DNA of 64,000 nucleotides from Flavobacteriaceae bacterium (GCA_021647405.1 JAKIUU010000013.1:3078-67077); one strand, 5' to 3'. Counted from the stretch's first letter, positions 1 to 9,608 are shown. Notes: generated by a model from the sequence alone, not told the origin. Made by a program: numbers and translations.

Positions 1-742
1 TGCCCTTAACGGGGATGTTTCTACTTATGGTTGCACCACCACACAACACCACAGCATCAAATTTATTCAAATCACTTAACTTGTAATTAACACCTACATT
101 AACATTGGTTTTAAAAGAAATACCTTCGGCTTTTAGGATGGCAATTCTGCGATCTATAATATTTTTATCTAATTTAAAATTGGGAATACCGTAGCGTAAC
201 AATCCGCCTATTTCCCCTTCTTTTTCAAATACTGTTACTGTATGACCAGCACGATTAAGCTGTTGTGCAGCTGCCAAACCGGCAGGCCCAGAGCCTATCA
301 CAGCAATGTTTTTTTTTGTTTTATTTTTTGGGAATTGGGGGGTAATCCATCCTTCCAAAAAACCACGTTCCACGATGTTTTTTTCGATATTTTCAATCGA
401 AACGGGATTGTCAATAATGCCTAATACGCATGATTTTTCACATGGGGCAGGGCATAGTCTTCCTGTAAATTCAGGAAAGTTATTGGTTGAATGTAAGATA
501 TTAAGTGCTTTCTTCCATTCGCCTTTATGCACCATATCGTTAAAATCTGGAATTAAATTTCCTAAGGGACAGCCACTATGGCAAAAAGGAATGCCACAAT
601 CCATACATCTAGATCCTTGTTTTTTAAGTTCTTTAACCTTTAAAGGGATGCTAAATTCGTTGTAATTTTTAATACGTTTTTTAACAGCAATATAAGCTTC
701 GTCTTGTCTGGTAAATTCTCTAAATCCGCCTAGTTTTCCCAT
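1..742 (-). CDS. gltD: Glutamate synthase (NADPH) small subunit, partial (3' end beyond window)
   Basis: Passes electrons from NAD(P)H through FAD and Fe-S clusters to the large subunit, which makes glutamate from glutamine and 2-oxoglutarate. About 247 residues are visible from an ATG at 742; the rest lies outside the window. Two cysteine clusters can be read near residues 45-60 (CMDCGIPFCHSGCP) and 95-107 (CPAPCEKSC), followed by a dinucleotide-binding stretch VIGSGPAGLAAA near residue 145. No frame break is seen in the visible part. The start lies one base after the gltB stop, so the two genes are co-transcribed and probably translationally coupled. Confidence 0.95.
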   Translation of the reverse strand, partial: MGKLGGFREFTRQDEAYIAVKKRIKNYNEFSIPLKVKELKKQGSRCMDCGIPFCHSGCPLGNLIPDFNDMVHKGEWKKALNILHSTNNFPEFTGRLCPAPCEKSCVLGIIDNPVSIENIEKNIVERGFLEGWITPQFPKNKTKKNIAVIGSGPAGLAAAQQLNRAGHTVTVFEKEGEIGGLLRYGIPNFKLDKNIIDRRIAILKAEGISFKTNVNVGVNYKLSDLNKFDAVVLCGGATISRNIPVKG

Positions 743-743
743 A

Positions 744-3700
744 TTACACAGTTAATTTTTCTAATTCTTGTTCTTTTGAAATACGTTCAAGAGCCAGTTT
801 GTAATCGGTTGGAAATACTTTTGTGAAATGTATAATTTCCATTTCCCAATCATTTAAAATAGTGCTTGCCAAATTGCTGTTGGTGTATTTTTTATGGTTT
901 TCAATTAACTGTTTGATTGCTATTGCATCTTCATTGGTAAGTTCTTCTAATTCAACCATTTCTAAATTACACAAACCATTCCTAAATTTTTTACCTTTAT
1001 CATACACATAGGCAATGCCACCACTCATTCCTGCAGCAAAATTACGTCCTGTTTTACCTAAAATAACCACTTTCCCTCCAGTCATATATTCGCAACCATG
1101 GTCACCAACACCTTCTACAACGGCTATGGCACCAGAATTTCTAACGGCAAACCGTTCTCCTGCGATGCCATTTATATAGGCTTCGCCAGAAATGGCACCG
1201 TAAAAGCATACGTTGCCAACTATAATATTATCTTCAGCAATAAAACTGGCTTCTTTGGGTTTTTTTATAATTATTTTGGCACCCGAAAGCCCTTTACCCA
1301 AATAGTCATTAGTTTCGCCTTCAACTTTTAAAGTGAGGCCCTTGGTTGCAAATGCCCCAAAGCTTTGACCTGCAGAACCTGTAAAGGTGATGTTTAAAGT
1401 GTTTTCGGGTAAGCCATCTTCGCCATAAAGTTTTGATATTTCATTACTTGTAATGGCACCAACAGTTCTGTCTGTATTGTGAATGTTGTATTTTAAGGAA
1501 GTTTTTATTTTATTCTTTATGGCTGCTTTGGCATCACTCAAAATTTTAAGGTCAAGAACATTGTATAAATTATGATTTTGATTCTCAATATTTAAAAGGA
1601 TGGTTTTATTTGATACTTTAGGTTGGTGTAAAATAGCTGACAAATCTAAACCTTGTGCTTTAAAATGATTTTGAGCGGTTTTGGTATTTAATTTGTGGGT
1701 TTGTCCAACCATTTCGTCAATGGTTCTGAAACCCAAGCTGGCCATAATACTTCGCAACTCTTCGGCTACGAAATACATAAAATTAATAACGTGTTCGGGG
1801 GTGCCTTTAAAGTTTTTACGCAATTCAGGATCTTGTGTGGCAATACCAACCGGACAGGTATTTAAATGACATGCCCGCATCATAATACAGCCCGATGCTA
1901 CCAAAGGGGCAGTGGCAAAACCAAACTCTTCGGCGCCAAGCAAACAGGCAATAGCCACATCACGCCCTGTTTTTAGTTGCCCATCGCATTCCAATACCAC
2001 ACGACTTCTTAAATTGTTAAGTACCAAAGTTTGTTGGGCTTCGGCTAAACCTAATTCCCAAGGCAAGCCAGCGTGTTTTAATGAGGTAAGTGGTGAAGCC
2101 CCTGTACCACCATCATAACCTGAAATAAGAATTACATCAGCTTTGGCTTTGGCAACACCTGCGGCAATGGTACCTACACCTACTTCAGAAACCAATTTGA
2201 CATTAATACGCGCCTCTTGATTGGCATTTTTAAGATCGAAAATAAGTTGTGCCAAATCTTCGATAGAATAAATATCGTGGTGGGGTGGTGGCGAGATTAA
2301 GCCCACATAAGGTGTTGAATGGCGGACTTTTGCAATCCAAGGGTAAACTTTTTCGCCAGGCAATTGACCGCCTTCGCCAGGTTTGGCTCCTTGCGCCATT
2401 TTTATTTGAATTTCCTGGGCATTTGTTAAATAGTTGCTAGAGACTCCAAAACGTCCTGAAGCCACTTGTTTTATGGCACTGTTTTTAAAATCGCCATTGG
2501 GTAATTTTTTAAAGCGGGCTTTGTCTTCGCCGCCCTCACCTGAATTTGATTTACCACCAATGCGGTTCATAGCAATAGCGAGGTTTTCGTGGGCTTCTTG
2601 GCTGATAGAACCGTAAGACATGGCGCCCGTTTTAAAGCGTTTAACAATTTCAGTCCATCCCTCTACTTCATCAATAGGAATGGGGTCGAGGTTGGTAAAT
2701 TCAAACAAACCTCTTAGTGTCATCAAATTTTTAGTTTGTTCGTTTATAGACTGGGTGTAGATATTATAAGCATTCTTGTTTTTATTGCGAACAGCTTGTT
2801 GTAATTTTGAAACCGTGGTTGGGTTAAACATGTGCTTTTCGCCATTACGTCGCCAACGATAAGCCCCGCCAATTGCTAATTGTGTATCTAAATCTGCAAA
2901 AGCAAAATGATGGCGTTTGGCAATTTCACGTTCAATTTCGTACAAGCCGATACCCTCAATCCGCGTAGGTGTATAAGGAAAATATTTTTTAGAAAAGGAT
3001 TTTTTGAGGCCCAGTATTTCAAATATCTGCGAAGCGCGGTAGGAATGTAAGGTAGAGATGCCCACCTTATTCATTATTTTTAAAATACCCAATCCTACAG
3101 CATGGTTAAAATTTCGTACAGCATCGTGTGGTCTGATGCCTTTTATAACTTTTTCGGCAGCCAATTTTCTAATTATTTCATTAACCATATAAGGGTTAAT
3201 AGCACTGACGCCGTAGCCAAATAAAGTGGCAAAATGATGAGGTTCGCGGGGCTCGGCTGTTTCTAAAATAAAACCAAATTTAGAGCGCAGTCCCATTTTA
3301 TGAAGCGAGTGATGTACGTATGAACAGGCTAATAAAGCAGGAATTGGCGCTTTGTCTTTATTGACGCCTCTATCTGATAAAATAATGATATTCCTCTTAT
3401 TTAAAACAGCATTTTTAACCTGTTCCAATATATTGTCTAGAGCGCTTTCCAATCCGTTTAGCCCACCGGTAATAGAATACAGAATAGGAATGAGGGCTAC
3501 CTTAAAATCGGGGTGGTTAATGTTTTTTATCTTGTCTAAGTCGGCATTTGAGATAACGGGATTTTGGATGCGCAATTTTTTAGCTTGCTCAGGGATAATT
3601 TCAAAGATATTGCGATCTTGACCAATAGCCAAACTTATATCGGTAATAATACTTTCGCGAATACCATCTAAAGGGGGGTTGGTTACTTGGGCGAAAAGTT

Positions 3701-5240
3701 GTTTAAAATAGTTGTATAATAACTGGGGTTTGTTTGATAAAATAGCCAGAGGTGTGTCGTTACCCATAGATCCGATAGATTCTTTTCTTTTAACACTCAT
3801 TGGCGTAATGAGGGTGGTAATATCTTCTTGCGTATAGCCAAATATTTTCTGTCGTATTTTATAATCGGTGGGTTCAACAGGCATCTCAAAATCGTTATAA
3901 GGGACTTTTGACAAGGGCAGGGTGTTTTTTGATACCCAAGATTTATAGGGGTATTTTGAAATGATGGTGTTTTTAATTTCATCGTCTTCAATGATACGGC
4001 CTTCATTCATATCCACTAAAAACATTTTTCCGGGTTCCAAACGGCCGTGTTTTATAACATTTTCTGGTTTGATATTTAAAACGCCAATTTCTGAAGACAT
4101 TACCAAGTTGCCACTTTTTGTGACTGTATATCTTGAAGGCCGCAATCCATTTCTGTCAAGTACAGCTCCAATAATATTACCGTCAGTAAAAGGAACTGAT
4201 GCCGGACCATCCCAAGGTTCCATAACACACGAATTATATTCGTAAAAAGCTTTTTTCTTAGGACTCATGGTTTGGTGTTTTTCCCAAGCTTCTGGTATGA
4301 GCATCATCATTACTTCGGGCAGAGATCGCCCTGTCATAAGAAGTAATTCAACCATCATGTCCATACATGCCGAATCAGATTTTCCGTCGAGTATGATAGG
4401 GAAAAGCGCTTTGATGTCATCGCCAAAGAGGGGGCTTTCCATCAACTCTTCTCGGGCACGCACCCGGCTAACATTTCCACGAATGGTGTTAATCTCACCA
4501 TTGTGGCACATATAACGAAAAGGTTGGGCTAAATCCCAAGACGGAAAAGTATTGGTTGAAAAACGTTGGTGTACCAAAGCCAATCGGGTCACCACATCGG
4601 GTTCTCTTAAATCGGTATAGTAATTGCCAATATCTTCAGGAACAAGCAAGCCTTTATAAATAATTGTTGTGGTAGAAAAGCTTGGCAAATAGAAAAAGTG
4701 TCGTTCAGAAATTTTAGATTTATTGACAGCGTGCTCTGCTTGTTTTCTAGCAGAAAATAATTTGGCATTGAACTGAAATTCGTTTAACTCAAGATTGTTT
4801 TTACCAACAAAAACCTGTTTGATTTTAGGTTCTGTTTGTGCGGCAATTTTTCCGAGTTTTGAGGTGTCAACAGGTACGTCTCGCCAGCCCAATATAGCCA
4901 ATCCTTGTTTTTGTATTTGTGCTTCAAAAATTTTAATACAATAATCACATTGGTTATATGATTTTGGAAAAAAAATCACTCCAACAGCGTATTCTTTGGG
5001 TTTTGGGAGCGAAAAATGGCAAATACGTTTAAAATAATCATGCGGAATATCTATAAGTATGCCAGCGCCATCACCAGTTCTACCATCAGCACTTACAGCA
5101 CCGCGATGTTCTAATTTGATAAGAATTTCGAGCGCTTGGTGAATTATTTTATGCGATTTTTCACCTTTTAAATTGCATATAAACCCTGCACCACAATTGT
5201 CATGTTCAAATTCTGGCAAATACAATCCTTGCTCTTTCAT
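744..5240 (-). CDS. gltB: Glutamate synthase large subunit
   Basis: GOGAT alpha subunit: it hydrolyses glutamine in an N-terminal class II amidotransferase domain and channels ammonia to 2-oxoglutarate at the FMN domain. I place the start at the ATG at 5240 (1498 residues); the open frame reaches a TTG at 5249. Cys16 in DNCGAGF would be the N-terminal nucleophile after loss of a short propeptide. Later parts show the central and FMN synthase domains (GEGGED, PGEGGQLPG), the 3Fe-4S cysteines in CIMMRACHLNTCPVG, and the GXGXG beta-helix at the C-terminus (GSAGQSFGAF, GAISGEAYINGIAGERFAVRNSG). Length is normal for the family. It lies downstream of two ammonium transporter/P-II pairs and upstream of gltD. 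Confidence 0.97.
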   Translation of the reverse strand: MKEQGLYLPEFEHDNCGAGFICNLKGEKSHKIIHQALEILIKLEHRGAVSADGRTGDGAGILIDIPHDYFKRICHFSLPKPKEYAVGVIFFPKSYNQCDYCIKIFEAQIQKQGLAILGWRDVPVDTSKLGKIAAQTEPKIKQVFVGKNNLELNEFQFNAKLFSARKQAEHAVNKSKISERHFFYLPSFSTTTIIYKGLLVPEDIGNYYTDLREPDVVTRLALVHQRFSTNTFPSWDLAQPFRYMCHNGEINTIRGNVSRVRAREELMESPLFGDDIKALFPIILDGKSDSACMDMMVELLLMTGRSLPEVMMMLIPEAWEKHQTMSPKKKAFYEYNSCVMEPWDGPASVPFTDGNIIGAVLDRNGLRPSRYTVTKSGNLVMSSEIGVLNIKPENVIKHGRLEPGKMFLVDMNEGRIIEDDEIKNTIISKYPYKSWVSKNTLPLSKVPYNDFEMPVEPTDYKIRQKIFGYTQEDITTLITPMSVKRKESIGSMGNDTPLAILSNKPQLLYNYFKQLFAQVTNPPLDGIRESIITDISLAIGQDRNIFEIIPEQAKKLRIQNPVISNADLDKIKNINHPDFKVALIPILYSITGGLNGLESALDNILEQVKNAVLNKRNIIILSDRGVNKDKAPIPALLACSYVHHSLHKMGLRSKFGFILETAEPREPHHFATLFGYGVSAINPYMVNEIIRKLAAEKVIKGIRPHDAVRNFNHAVGLGILKIMNKVGISTLHSYRASQIFEILGLKKSFSKKYFPYTPTRIEGIGLYEIEREIAKRHHFAFADLDTQLAIGGAYRWRRNGEKHMFNPTTVSKLQQAVRNKNKNAYNIYTQSINEQTKNLMTLRGLFEFTNLDPIPIDEVEGWTEIVKRFKTGAMSYGSISQEAHENLAIAMNRIGGKSNSGEGGEDKARFKKLPNGDFKNSAIKQVASGRFGVSSNYLTNAQEIQIKMAQGAKPGEGGQLPGEKVYPWIAKVRHSTPYVGLISPPPHHDIYSIEDLAQLIFDLKNANQEARINVKLVSEVGVGTIAAGVAKAKADVILISGYDGGTGASPLTSLKHAGLPWELGLAEAQQTLVLNNLRSRVVLECDGQLKTGRDVAIACLLGAEEFGFATAPLVASGCIMMRACHLNTCPVGIATQDPELRKNFKGTPEHVINFMYFVAEELRSIMASLGFRTIDEMVGQTHKLNTKTAQNHFKAQGLDLSAILHQPKVSNKTILLNIENQNHNLYNVLDLKILSDAKAAIKNKIKTSLKYNIHNTDRTVGAITSNEISKLYGEDGLPENTLNITFTGSAGQSFGAFATKGLTLKVEGETNDYLGKGLSGAKIIIKKPKEASFIAEDNIIVGNVCFYGAISGEAYINGIAGERFAVRNSGAIAVVEGVGDHGCEYMTGGKVVILGKTGRNFAAGMSGGIAYVYDKGKKFRNGLCNLEMVELEELTNEDAIAIKQLIENHKKYTNSNLASTILNDWEMEIIHFTKVFPTDYKLALERISKEQELEKLTV

Positions 5241-5258
5241 TAAATTCAAATATATTTA

Positions 5259-5310
5259 CAAAAATAGCGAAAATGATATAATATATTTAATAAAAATACG
5301 AAAACGATAT
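5259..5310 (-). promoter_or_regulatory. gltBD promoter region with an imperfect 20-bp direct repeat
   Basis: Just upstream of gltB, minus strand 5266-5259 reads TATTTTTG, matching the Bacteroidota -7 element TAnnTTTG; no clear -33 TTG is seen. The stretch at 5259-5279 recurs with few changes at 5291-5310 (AAAAATA(G)CGAAAAYGATAT on the plus strand). The repeat could be paired operator sites or a duplicated promoter. This is a motif match only. Confidence 0.4.
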
Positions 5311-5373
5311 AGTAAATACAGTAAAAATAGTAATTAATTAAATAAAATATAATATTTATTATTGTATAATAGC

Positions 5374-5411
5374 AAGCCTCACTTCTTTAAATATTTAAAA
5401 AAGTGAGGCTT
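5374..5411 (-). terminator. Hairpin downstream of the first amt gene
   Basis: AAGCCTCACTT at 5374-5384 pairs perfectly with AAGTGAGGCTT at 5401-5411; an AT-rich inner stem extends it. It lies about 75 bases after the amt stop on the minus strand and before gltB, so it probably ends the glnK-amt transcript. The T-tract on the minus strand is weak. Confidence 0.6.
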
Positions 5412-5486
5412 AATTGCTCTCATTTATTAGTTAAAACGATGTGTTTTTAGTATATAGTGTTTAGCTACAATAATCTGGTCAGTGCG

Positions 5487-6713
5487 CTAGTGCTCATTTG
5501 ACCTAAAATCAGGATAAGCAACCATGCCGTGCTCGTGAATATCCAATCCTTCGATTTCTTCTTTTTCAGAAACCCTTATGCCCACAGTTTTCTTGAGTGT
5601 GTATAATATAATGAATGATGTGCTTATACAAAATAGGGCGTAAGCGCTAATACCTGTTAATTGGATGGTGAATTGTTTCCAGCTGGCTAAATTACCAAAG
5701 ATTCCAACAGCCAAAGTTCCCCATATACCACATACCAAATGTACGGCAATGGCACCTACTGGGTCGTCTAGTTTTAATTTATCAATAGCACTTATGGCAA
5801 AAACAATAATAGTTCCTGCAATACCGCCAATTAAAATTGCATCGGTAGGGCTCATTTGATCGGCACCAGCCGTGATGCCTACCAATCCGCCAAGAACACC
5901 ATTTAAAAACATGGTTAAATCGTAATTTTTATAGAGTGCTGTTGACACTAAAAATGAGATGACTCCACCAGCGGCTGCGGCAAGAGAAGTTGTAACTAAA
6001 ACCAAAGAAGTAAGCGCAGGGTCAGCAGATAATACAGAGCCCCCATTAAAGCCAAACCAACCCAGCCAAAGAATTAAAACACCAGCAGTTGCTAAGGAAA
6101 TATTGTGACCTGGAATGGCGCGAACTTTACCTTCTCTAAACTTGCCAATTCTGGGGCCTAAAAGACAAACAGCAATCACAGCTGCCCATCCACCAACTGA
6201 ATGTACAAGGGTTGATCCTGCAAAATCGTAAAAACCTAATTTATCTAAAAAGCCACCGCCCCATTTCCAAGAACCCGCAATTGGATAGACTAGCCCAACA
6301 TAAATAATTACAAATACCATAAAGGGGCCCAATTTGATACGTTCGGCAACAGCTCCAGAAACTATGGTTCCTGCTGTTGCGGCAAACATTCCTTGAAAAA
6401 GAAAGTCTGTCCAATAAGTGTAGCCAGAATTATAAGCCAAATCTAATCCGCCTTGGGCATTTAAAGGAGCCGTTAATCCAAATCCAGAGAACCCCAAAAA
6501 GTCATTAAAATTGCCAGGGTACATTAGATTGAACCCAATAATGGCATACAATAATAAGCCAACTGTAATGATGAAAAAGTTTTTAAATAGTATGTTTATG
6601 GTGTTTTTTTGTCTGGTTAATCCGATTTCTAAAAAAGAGAAACCTAAATGCATAAAAAAGACCAGCGCTGTACAGATCATCATCCATACATTGTTTATAG
6701 TAAGAATTTCCAT
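5487..6713 (-). CDS. amt: Ammonium transporter (copy 1)
   Basis: Amt/MEP/Rh channel for ammonium uptake in the inner membrane, 408 residues. The pore twin histidines are visible in AGSTLVHSVGGW (near residue 175) and GAIAVHLVCGIWG (near 325). Further family signatures are FQGMFAATAGTIVSGA and LWLGWFGFNGGS, and hydrophobic segments run throughout. The C-terminal tail KEEIEGLDIHEHGMVAYPDF is the cytosolic stretch that meets P-II proteins. The start follows the upstream glnK stop by one base, so the pair is an operon with likely translational coupling. A close paralog lies at 7265-8476. Confidence 0.95.
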   Translation of the reverse strand: MEILTINNVWMMICTALVFFMHLGFSFLEIGLTRQKNTINILFKNFFIITVGLLLYAIIGFNLMYPGNFNDFLGFSGFGLTAPLNAQGGLDLAYNSGYTYWTDFLFQGMFAATAGTIVSGAVAERIKLGPFMVFVIIYVGLVYPIAGSWKWGGGFLDKLGFYDFAGSTLVHSVGGWAAVIAVCLLGPRIGKFREGKVRAIPGHNISLATAGVLILWLGWFGFNGGSVLSADPALTSLVLVTTSLAAAAGGVISFLVSTALYKNYDLTMFLNGVLGGLVGITAGADQMSPTDAILIGGIAGTIIVFAISAIDKLKLDDPVGAIAVHLVCGIWGTLAVGIFGNLASWKQFTIQLTGISAYALFCISTSFIILYTLKKTVGIRVSEKEEIEGLDIHEHGMVAYPDFRSNEH

Positions 6714-6714
6714 T

Positions 6715-7053
6715 TTATTTTAAAGTTTTGCCGCCTTTTTCGCCTGTTCTTATTCTGTATGATTCTTCCATGTTTGAAACGAATATTTTGCCATCACCAA
6801 CTTCTCCTGTAAATGCATTTTTTAATATGGCTTGGATGGTTAATTCTTCAAAATCATCGTTTACGATAATAGAAAGGTACCTGCGTTGGATATCGCTTGT
6901 GCTGTAGGAAACGCCTCTGTAAACATGCCCTTCCTTTTCATTGCCAACACCTGTTACATCCCAGTAGGAAAAGAAATTGACACCAACATCGTGTAAGGCA
7001 TCTTTTACGGCGCGGTATTTTGATCTTCTGATAATTGCTTCAATTTTTTTCAT
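6715..7053 (-). CDS. glnK: P-II nitrogen regulatory protein (copy 1)
   Basis: Trimeric P-II signal protein, 112 residues, that senses ATP/ADP and 2-oxoglutarate and gates the neighbouring ammonium channel. B-loop (TGEVGDGKIF) and C-loop (RIRTGEKG) motifs are intact. The T-loop keeps a tyrosine in YRGVSY at the place of the E. coli uridylylation site Tyr51, but its flanks (STSDIQRRYLSII) and the stretch before it (GNEKEGHVY) differ from the proteobacterial form and appear one residue shorter. It sits directly before amt, the classic glnK-amtB arrangement. It is close in sequence to copy 2 at 8505-8843. Confidence 0.95.
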   Translation of the reverse strand: MKKIEAIIRRSKYRAVKDALHDVGVNFFSYWDVTGVGNEKEGHVYRGVSYSTSDIQRRYLSIIVNDDFEELTIQAILKNAFTGEVGDGKIFVSNMEESYRIRTGEKGGKTLK

Positions 7054-7095
7054 AACAATGGTTTAAATAATTATAAGGATTGGTTTTAAAAACGA

Positions 7096-7130
7096 CAAAT
7101 TTATAAAAAACATATAAAAATAAGGGGTAT
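7096..7130 (-). promoter_or_regulatory. Candidate promoter of the glnK-amt copy 1 operon
   Basis: Minus strand 7103-7096 reads TAAATTTG, a -7 element, about 45 bases before the glnK start. GGGGTA on the plus strand at 7124-7129 (TACCCC on the transcribed side) recurs upstream of the second glnK-amt operon and may be a shared regulator site. No -33 TTG is clear. Confidence 0.4.
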
Positions 7131-7198
7131 AATCCTATAAAAGTATATAAAAAATACTTACACCCTATAAAACAAGTGGGTATGTATGTAAAAATATA

Positions 7199-7230
7199 AA
7201 ATCTGCATATTTTTAAAAATATGCAGATTT
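7199..7230 (-). terminator. Terminator after the second amt gene
   Basis: AAATCTGCATATTTTT at 7199-7214 and its exact reverse complement at 7215-7230 form a perfect 16-bp palindrome. It lies 35 bases past the amt copy 2 stop and is followed on the minus strand by a T-rich stretch. It separates the two glnK-amt operons. Confidence 0.7.
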
Positions 7231-7264
7231 TAACTGTGAAATGTTTGTTGAGAAATTTAAATAT

Positions 7265-8476
7265 TTAGTTTGATCTAAAATCAGGATAAGCTTCCATGCC
7301 GTGTTCGTGGATGTCAAGACCTTCAATTTCTTCTTTTTCAGAAACTCTCAATCCAATTGTTTTCTTAAGAACAAATAAAACAATAAAAGAAATGGCAATT
7401 ACCCATGCCGCAATACTAAATACACCTATGGCCTGAATACCAAGTTGTTTAAATCCGCCGCCGTAAAATAAGCCGCCATCAAGTGCAAATAGCCCCACAA
7501 GTAAAGTGCCTAAAGCGCCCACAACACCGTGTACAGAAATAGCACCAACAGGATCATCAACTTTTAATTTTTTATCAATAAATTCTATTGAGAAAACAAC
7601 GGTTATGCCAGATAGCAATCCTATTATCGCTGATGCCCCTGGACTAACTGCGGCACATCCGGCTGTAATACCAACCAAACCTGCTAGTGCGCCGTTCATG
7701 GTCATAGAAAAATCGGGTTTGCCATATTTAAACCAGGTGAGTAGTAATGCGGCAATTGTTCCTGCGGCTGCTGAAAGGTTTGTTGTAATTAAAATTCCTG
7801 CAACATGATTTGCGCTGTCACCCGAAATAGCTAGTTCGGAGCCGCCATTAAATCCAAACCATCCAAACCATAATATTAAAACGCCAAGTGCGCCATACAT
7901 CATATTATGACCGGGAATGGCATTCGATTTTCCTTTAGTGTATTTCCCAATCCGAGGACCTACTAAGAATGCAGCTACAAGGGCTGCCCATCCACCAACT
8001 GAATGCACTACCGTTGAACCAGCAAAGTCAATAAAGCCTAAGTTGGTTAACCAGCCGTCACCTTGCCAAACCCAATGGCCTGAGATGGGATAAATAACAG
8101 TTGTCATTATGGCTGAAAATATAAGGTAGGTTGAAAATTTAGTTCTTTCGGCAATGGCGCCAGAAACAATCGTTGCTGCTGTAGCACAAAAAACAGTTTG
8201 AAAAAATAAGTTGTGCATGTCGGCTGTATCGTTGTAAAAAAGCGAAGGCATGCCAATAAAATTTCCAATTGATTTTCCGTACATTAAGGTGTAGCCAATG
8301 GCCCAAAAGGCTAAAGATCCTATGGCGAGGTCCATAATGTTTTTCATTATTATATTGATCGTGTTTTTTGATCGTGTGAATCCGGTTTCTACTAAGGTAA
8401 AACCTGCTTGCATAAAGAACACCAATATGCCTGCAATTATTATCCACATTAAATCTAGTACTGCGTTAGTTTCCAT
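7265..8476 (-). CDS. amt: Ammonium transporter (copy 2)
   Basis: Second Amt-family channel, 403 residues. The pore histidines appear in AGSTVVHSVGGW and GAISVHGVVGALG, with FFQTVFCATAATIVSGA and LWFGWFGFNGGSE as further signatures. The tail ISEF... region ends in KEEIEGLDIHEHGMEAYPDF, nearly identical to copy 1, which suggests both are gated by similar P-II contacts. The start follows the copy 2 glnK stop by 28 bases. The pair 8505-8843/7265-8476 parallels 6715-7053/5487-6713 and probably arose by tandem duplication followed by divergence. Confidence 0.95.
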   Translation of the reverse strand: METNAVLDLMWIIIAGILVFFMQAGFTLVETGFTRSKNTINIIMKNIMDLAIGSLAFWAIGYTLMYGKSIGNFIGMPSLFYNDTADMHNLFFQTVFCATAATIVSGAIAERTKFSTYLIFSAIMTTVIYPISGHWVWQGDGWLTNLGFIDFAGSTVVHSVGGWAALVAAFLVGPRIGKYTKGKSNAIPGHNMMYGALGVLILWFGWFGFNGGSELAISGDSANHVAGILITTNLSAAAGTIAALLLTWFKYGKPDFSMTMNGALAGLVGITAGCAAVSPGASAIIGLLSGITVVFSIEFIDKKLKVDDPVGAISVHGVVGALGTLLVGLFALDGGLFYGGGFKQLGIQAIGVFSIAAWVIAISFIVLFVLKKTIGLRVSEKEEIEGLDIHEHGMEAYPDFRSN

Positions 8477-8504
8477 ATTAATTATTTTTAGTATTTAGTT
8501 GGTT

Positions 8505-8843
8505 TTAGTTTAAAGTGTCGCTGCCTTTTTCGCCTGTTCTGATTCTGTATGACTCATTGATATCTGAGATAAATATTTTACCATCGCCAATTTCGCCTGT
8601 AGCTGCGGCGTTTAAAATGACTTTTATAGTAGCTTCTTCAAAATCATCGTTTACGATAATAGAAAGATGCCTGCGCTGTATGTCGCTTGTACTGTAGGTA
8701 ACGCCTCTGTAAACATGCCCTTCTTTTTCGTTGCCAACGCCTGTTACGTCCCAGTAGGAGAAAAATTTAACACCAATTTCATGGAGTGCTTCTTTTAAAG
8801 TTCGGTATTTTGATCTTCTAATAATTGCTTCAATTTTTTTCAT
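8505..8843 (-). CDS. glnK: P-II nitrogen regulatory protein (copy 2)
   Basis: P-II trimer subunit of 112 residues, paralog of copy 1. B-loop TGEIGDGKIF and C-loop RIRTGEKG are intact. The T-loop YRGVTYSTSDIQRRHLS keeps the tyrosine that aligns with E. coli Tyr51, and the shortened stretch before it (GNEKEGHVY) is the same as in copy 1. Differences from copy 1 lie mainly in the helices, so the two could form mixed trimers (inference). It is flanked by a TorF-like porin 13 bases upstream and amt 28 bases downstream, making a three-gene operon. Confidence 0.95.
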   Translation of the reverse strand: MKKIEAIIRRSKYRTLKEALHEIGVKFFSYWDVTGVGNEKEGHVYRGVTYSTSDIQRRHLSIIVNDDFEEATIKVILNAAATGEIGDGKIFISDINESYRIRTGEKGSDTLN

Positions 8844-8856
8844 GATAGGTTATGGT

Positions 8857-9564
8857 TTAGAGTGAGAATCCGAATGTGATAAAAATATTCCCTTGATCGG
8901 GATTGAAAATAAGGGCGGTATTTATAGGCAGACTATAAGTGCTGCTCAGTTTGATATTTTTCGAAGCGCTTAAACCAAGATTAATTAAGCCAGAGCCACT
9001 GGTTAAATAGTAGCCCCCTTTGTCGCCTACAACACCACCTGCAAAGAGACTGTAATCTACCTCATTTACAGTTTTAGAATAGTTCAATTCTAAATAAGTA
9101 GAATAGGATTGTTTTGTGCCGTTTTTATCGGCTCCAGCAAAATTGGTAGCTAATGTGAAACCAATAGGCGAATCTTCGCTGGCATAGGCTAAGGTAAACT
9201 CATAAACATGCCCAGTACCATTTTTATAAGTAAAATAACTACTTTGTGTGCCTTCTTCTGGAAAGAAATAGTCTGTTATTGTAAACGATAAATTATCAGA
9301 TGGGGCATAGGTTACGTATAAATCGGTCTCTTGAAATTGATTGATACCTCCTAAAGAATAGGCTGCCCATGCTGCAAATGTAAATTTACCAGAACTTACT
9401 TCTAAATAGGGTTGGGCACTGGCACTATTGCCTCCAAACTGAATACCACGCCAAATGTAACGCGATTGGAAGTCGGCACCAAAATCTAAACTGGTTTTGG
9501 AGGTTTCTTGAGTAAAACCTATTAGGTTGCTCAGTAATAATGTTGCAAAAATAATTTTTTTCAT
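8857..9564 (-). CDS. TorF-family putative outer-membrane porin
   Basis: 235-residue exported protein: a lipophilic signal MKKIIFATLLLSNLIGFTQ with cleavage expected after Gln19, then many alternating aromatic beta-strands and a terminal Phe-Ser-Leu, as in small outer-membrane barrels. The DFQSRYIWRGIQFGG stretch near residue 30 is typical of the family named TorF/gcw_chp (TIGR02001). It is the first gene of an operon with glnK and amt, so a role in letting ammonium or another nitrogen compound cross the outer membrane is a reasonable inference, though no substrate can be read from the sequence. Confidence 0.75.
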   Translation of the reverse strand: MKKIIFATLLLSNLIGFTQETSKTSLDFGADFQSRYIWRGIQFGGNSASAQPYLEVSSGKFTFAAWAAYSLGGINQFQETDLYVTYAPSDNLSFTITDYFFPEEGTQSSYFTYKNGTGHVYEFTLAYASEDSPIGFTLATNFAGADKNGTKQSYSTYLELNYSKTVNEVDYSLFAGGVVGDKGGYYLTSGSGLINLGLSASKNIKLSSTYSLPINTALIFNPDQGNIFITFGFSL

Positions 9565-9608
9565 AGTCAGTTTTTTTAATTAATAATTAGGTTTTAACTT
9601 TAAGCGGG

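Noticed and set aside
242..665. Two plus-strand open frames of 60 and 119 codons
   Set aside because: They lie opposite gltD, whose frame is intact with Fe-S and nucleotide-binding motifs; the plus-strand products have no recognisable features.
3797..4515. Several open frames of 69-94 codons within gltB
   Set aside because: Overlap the intact gltB reading frame; shadows.
744..5249. TTG at 5249 as the gltB start
   Set aside because: The ATG at 5240 gives the usual short propeptide before the catalytic Cys; the TTG adds three residues without support.
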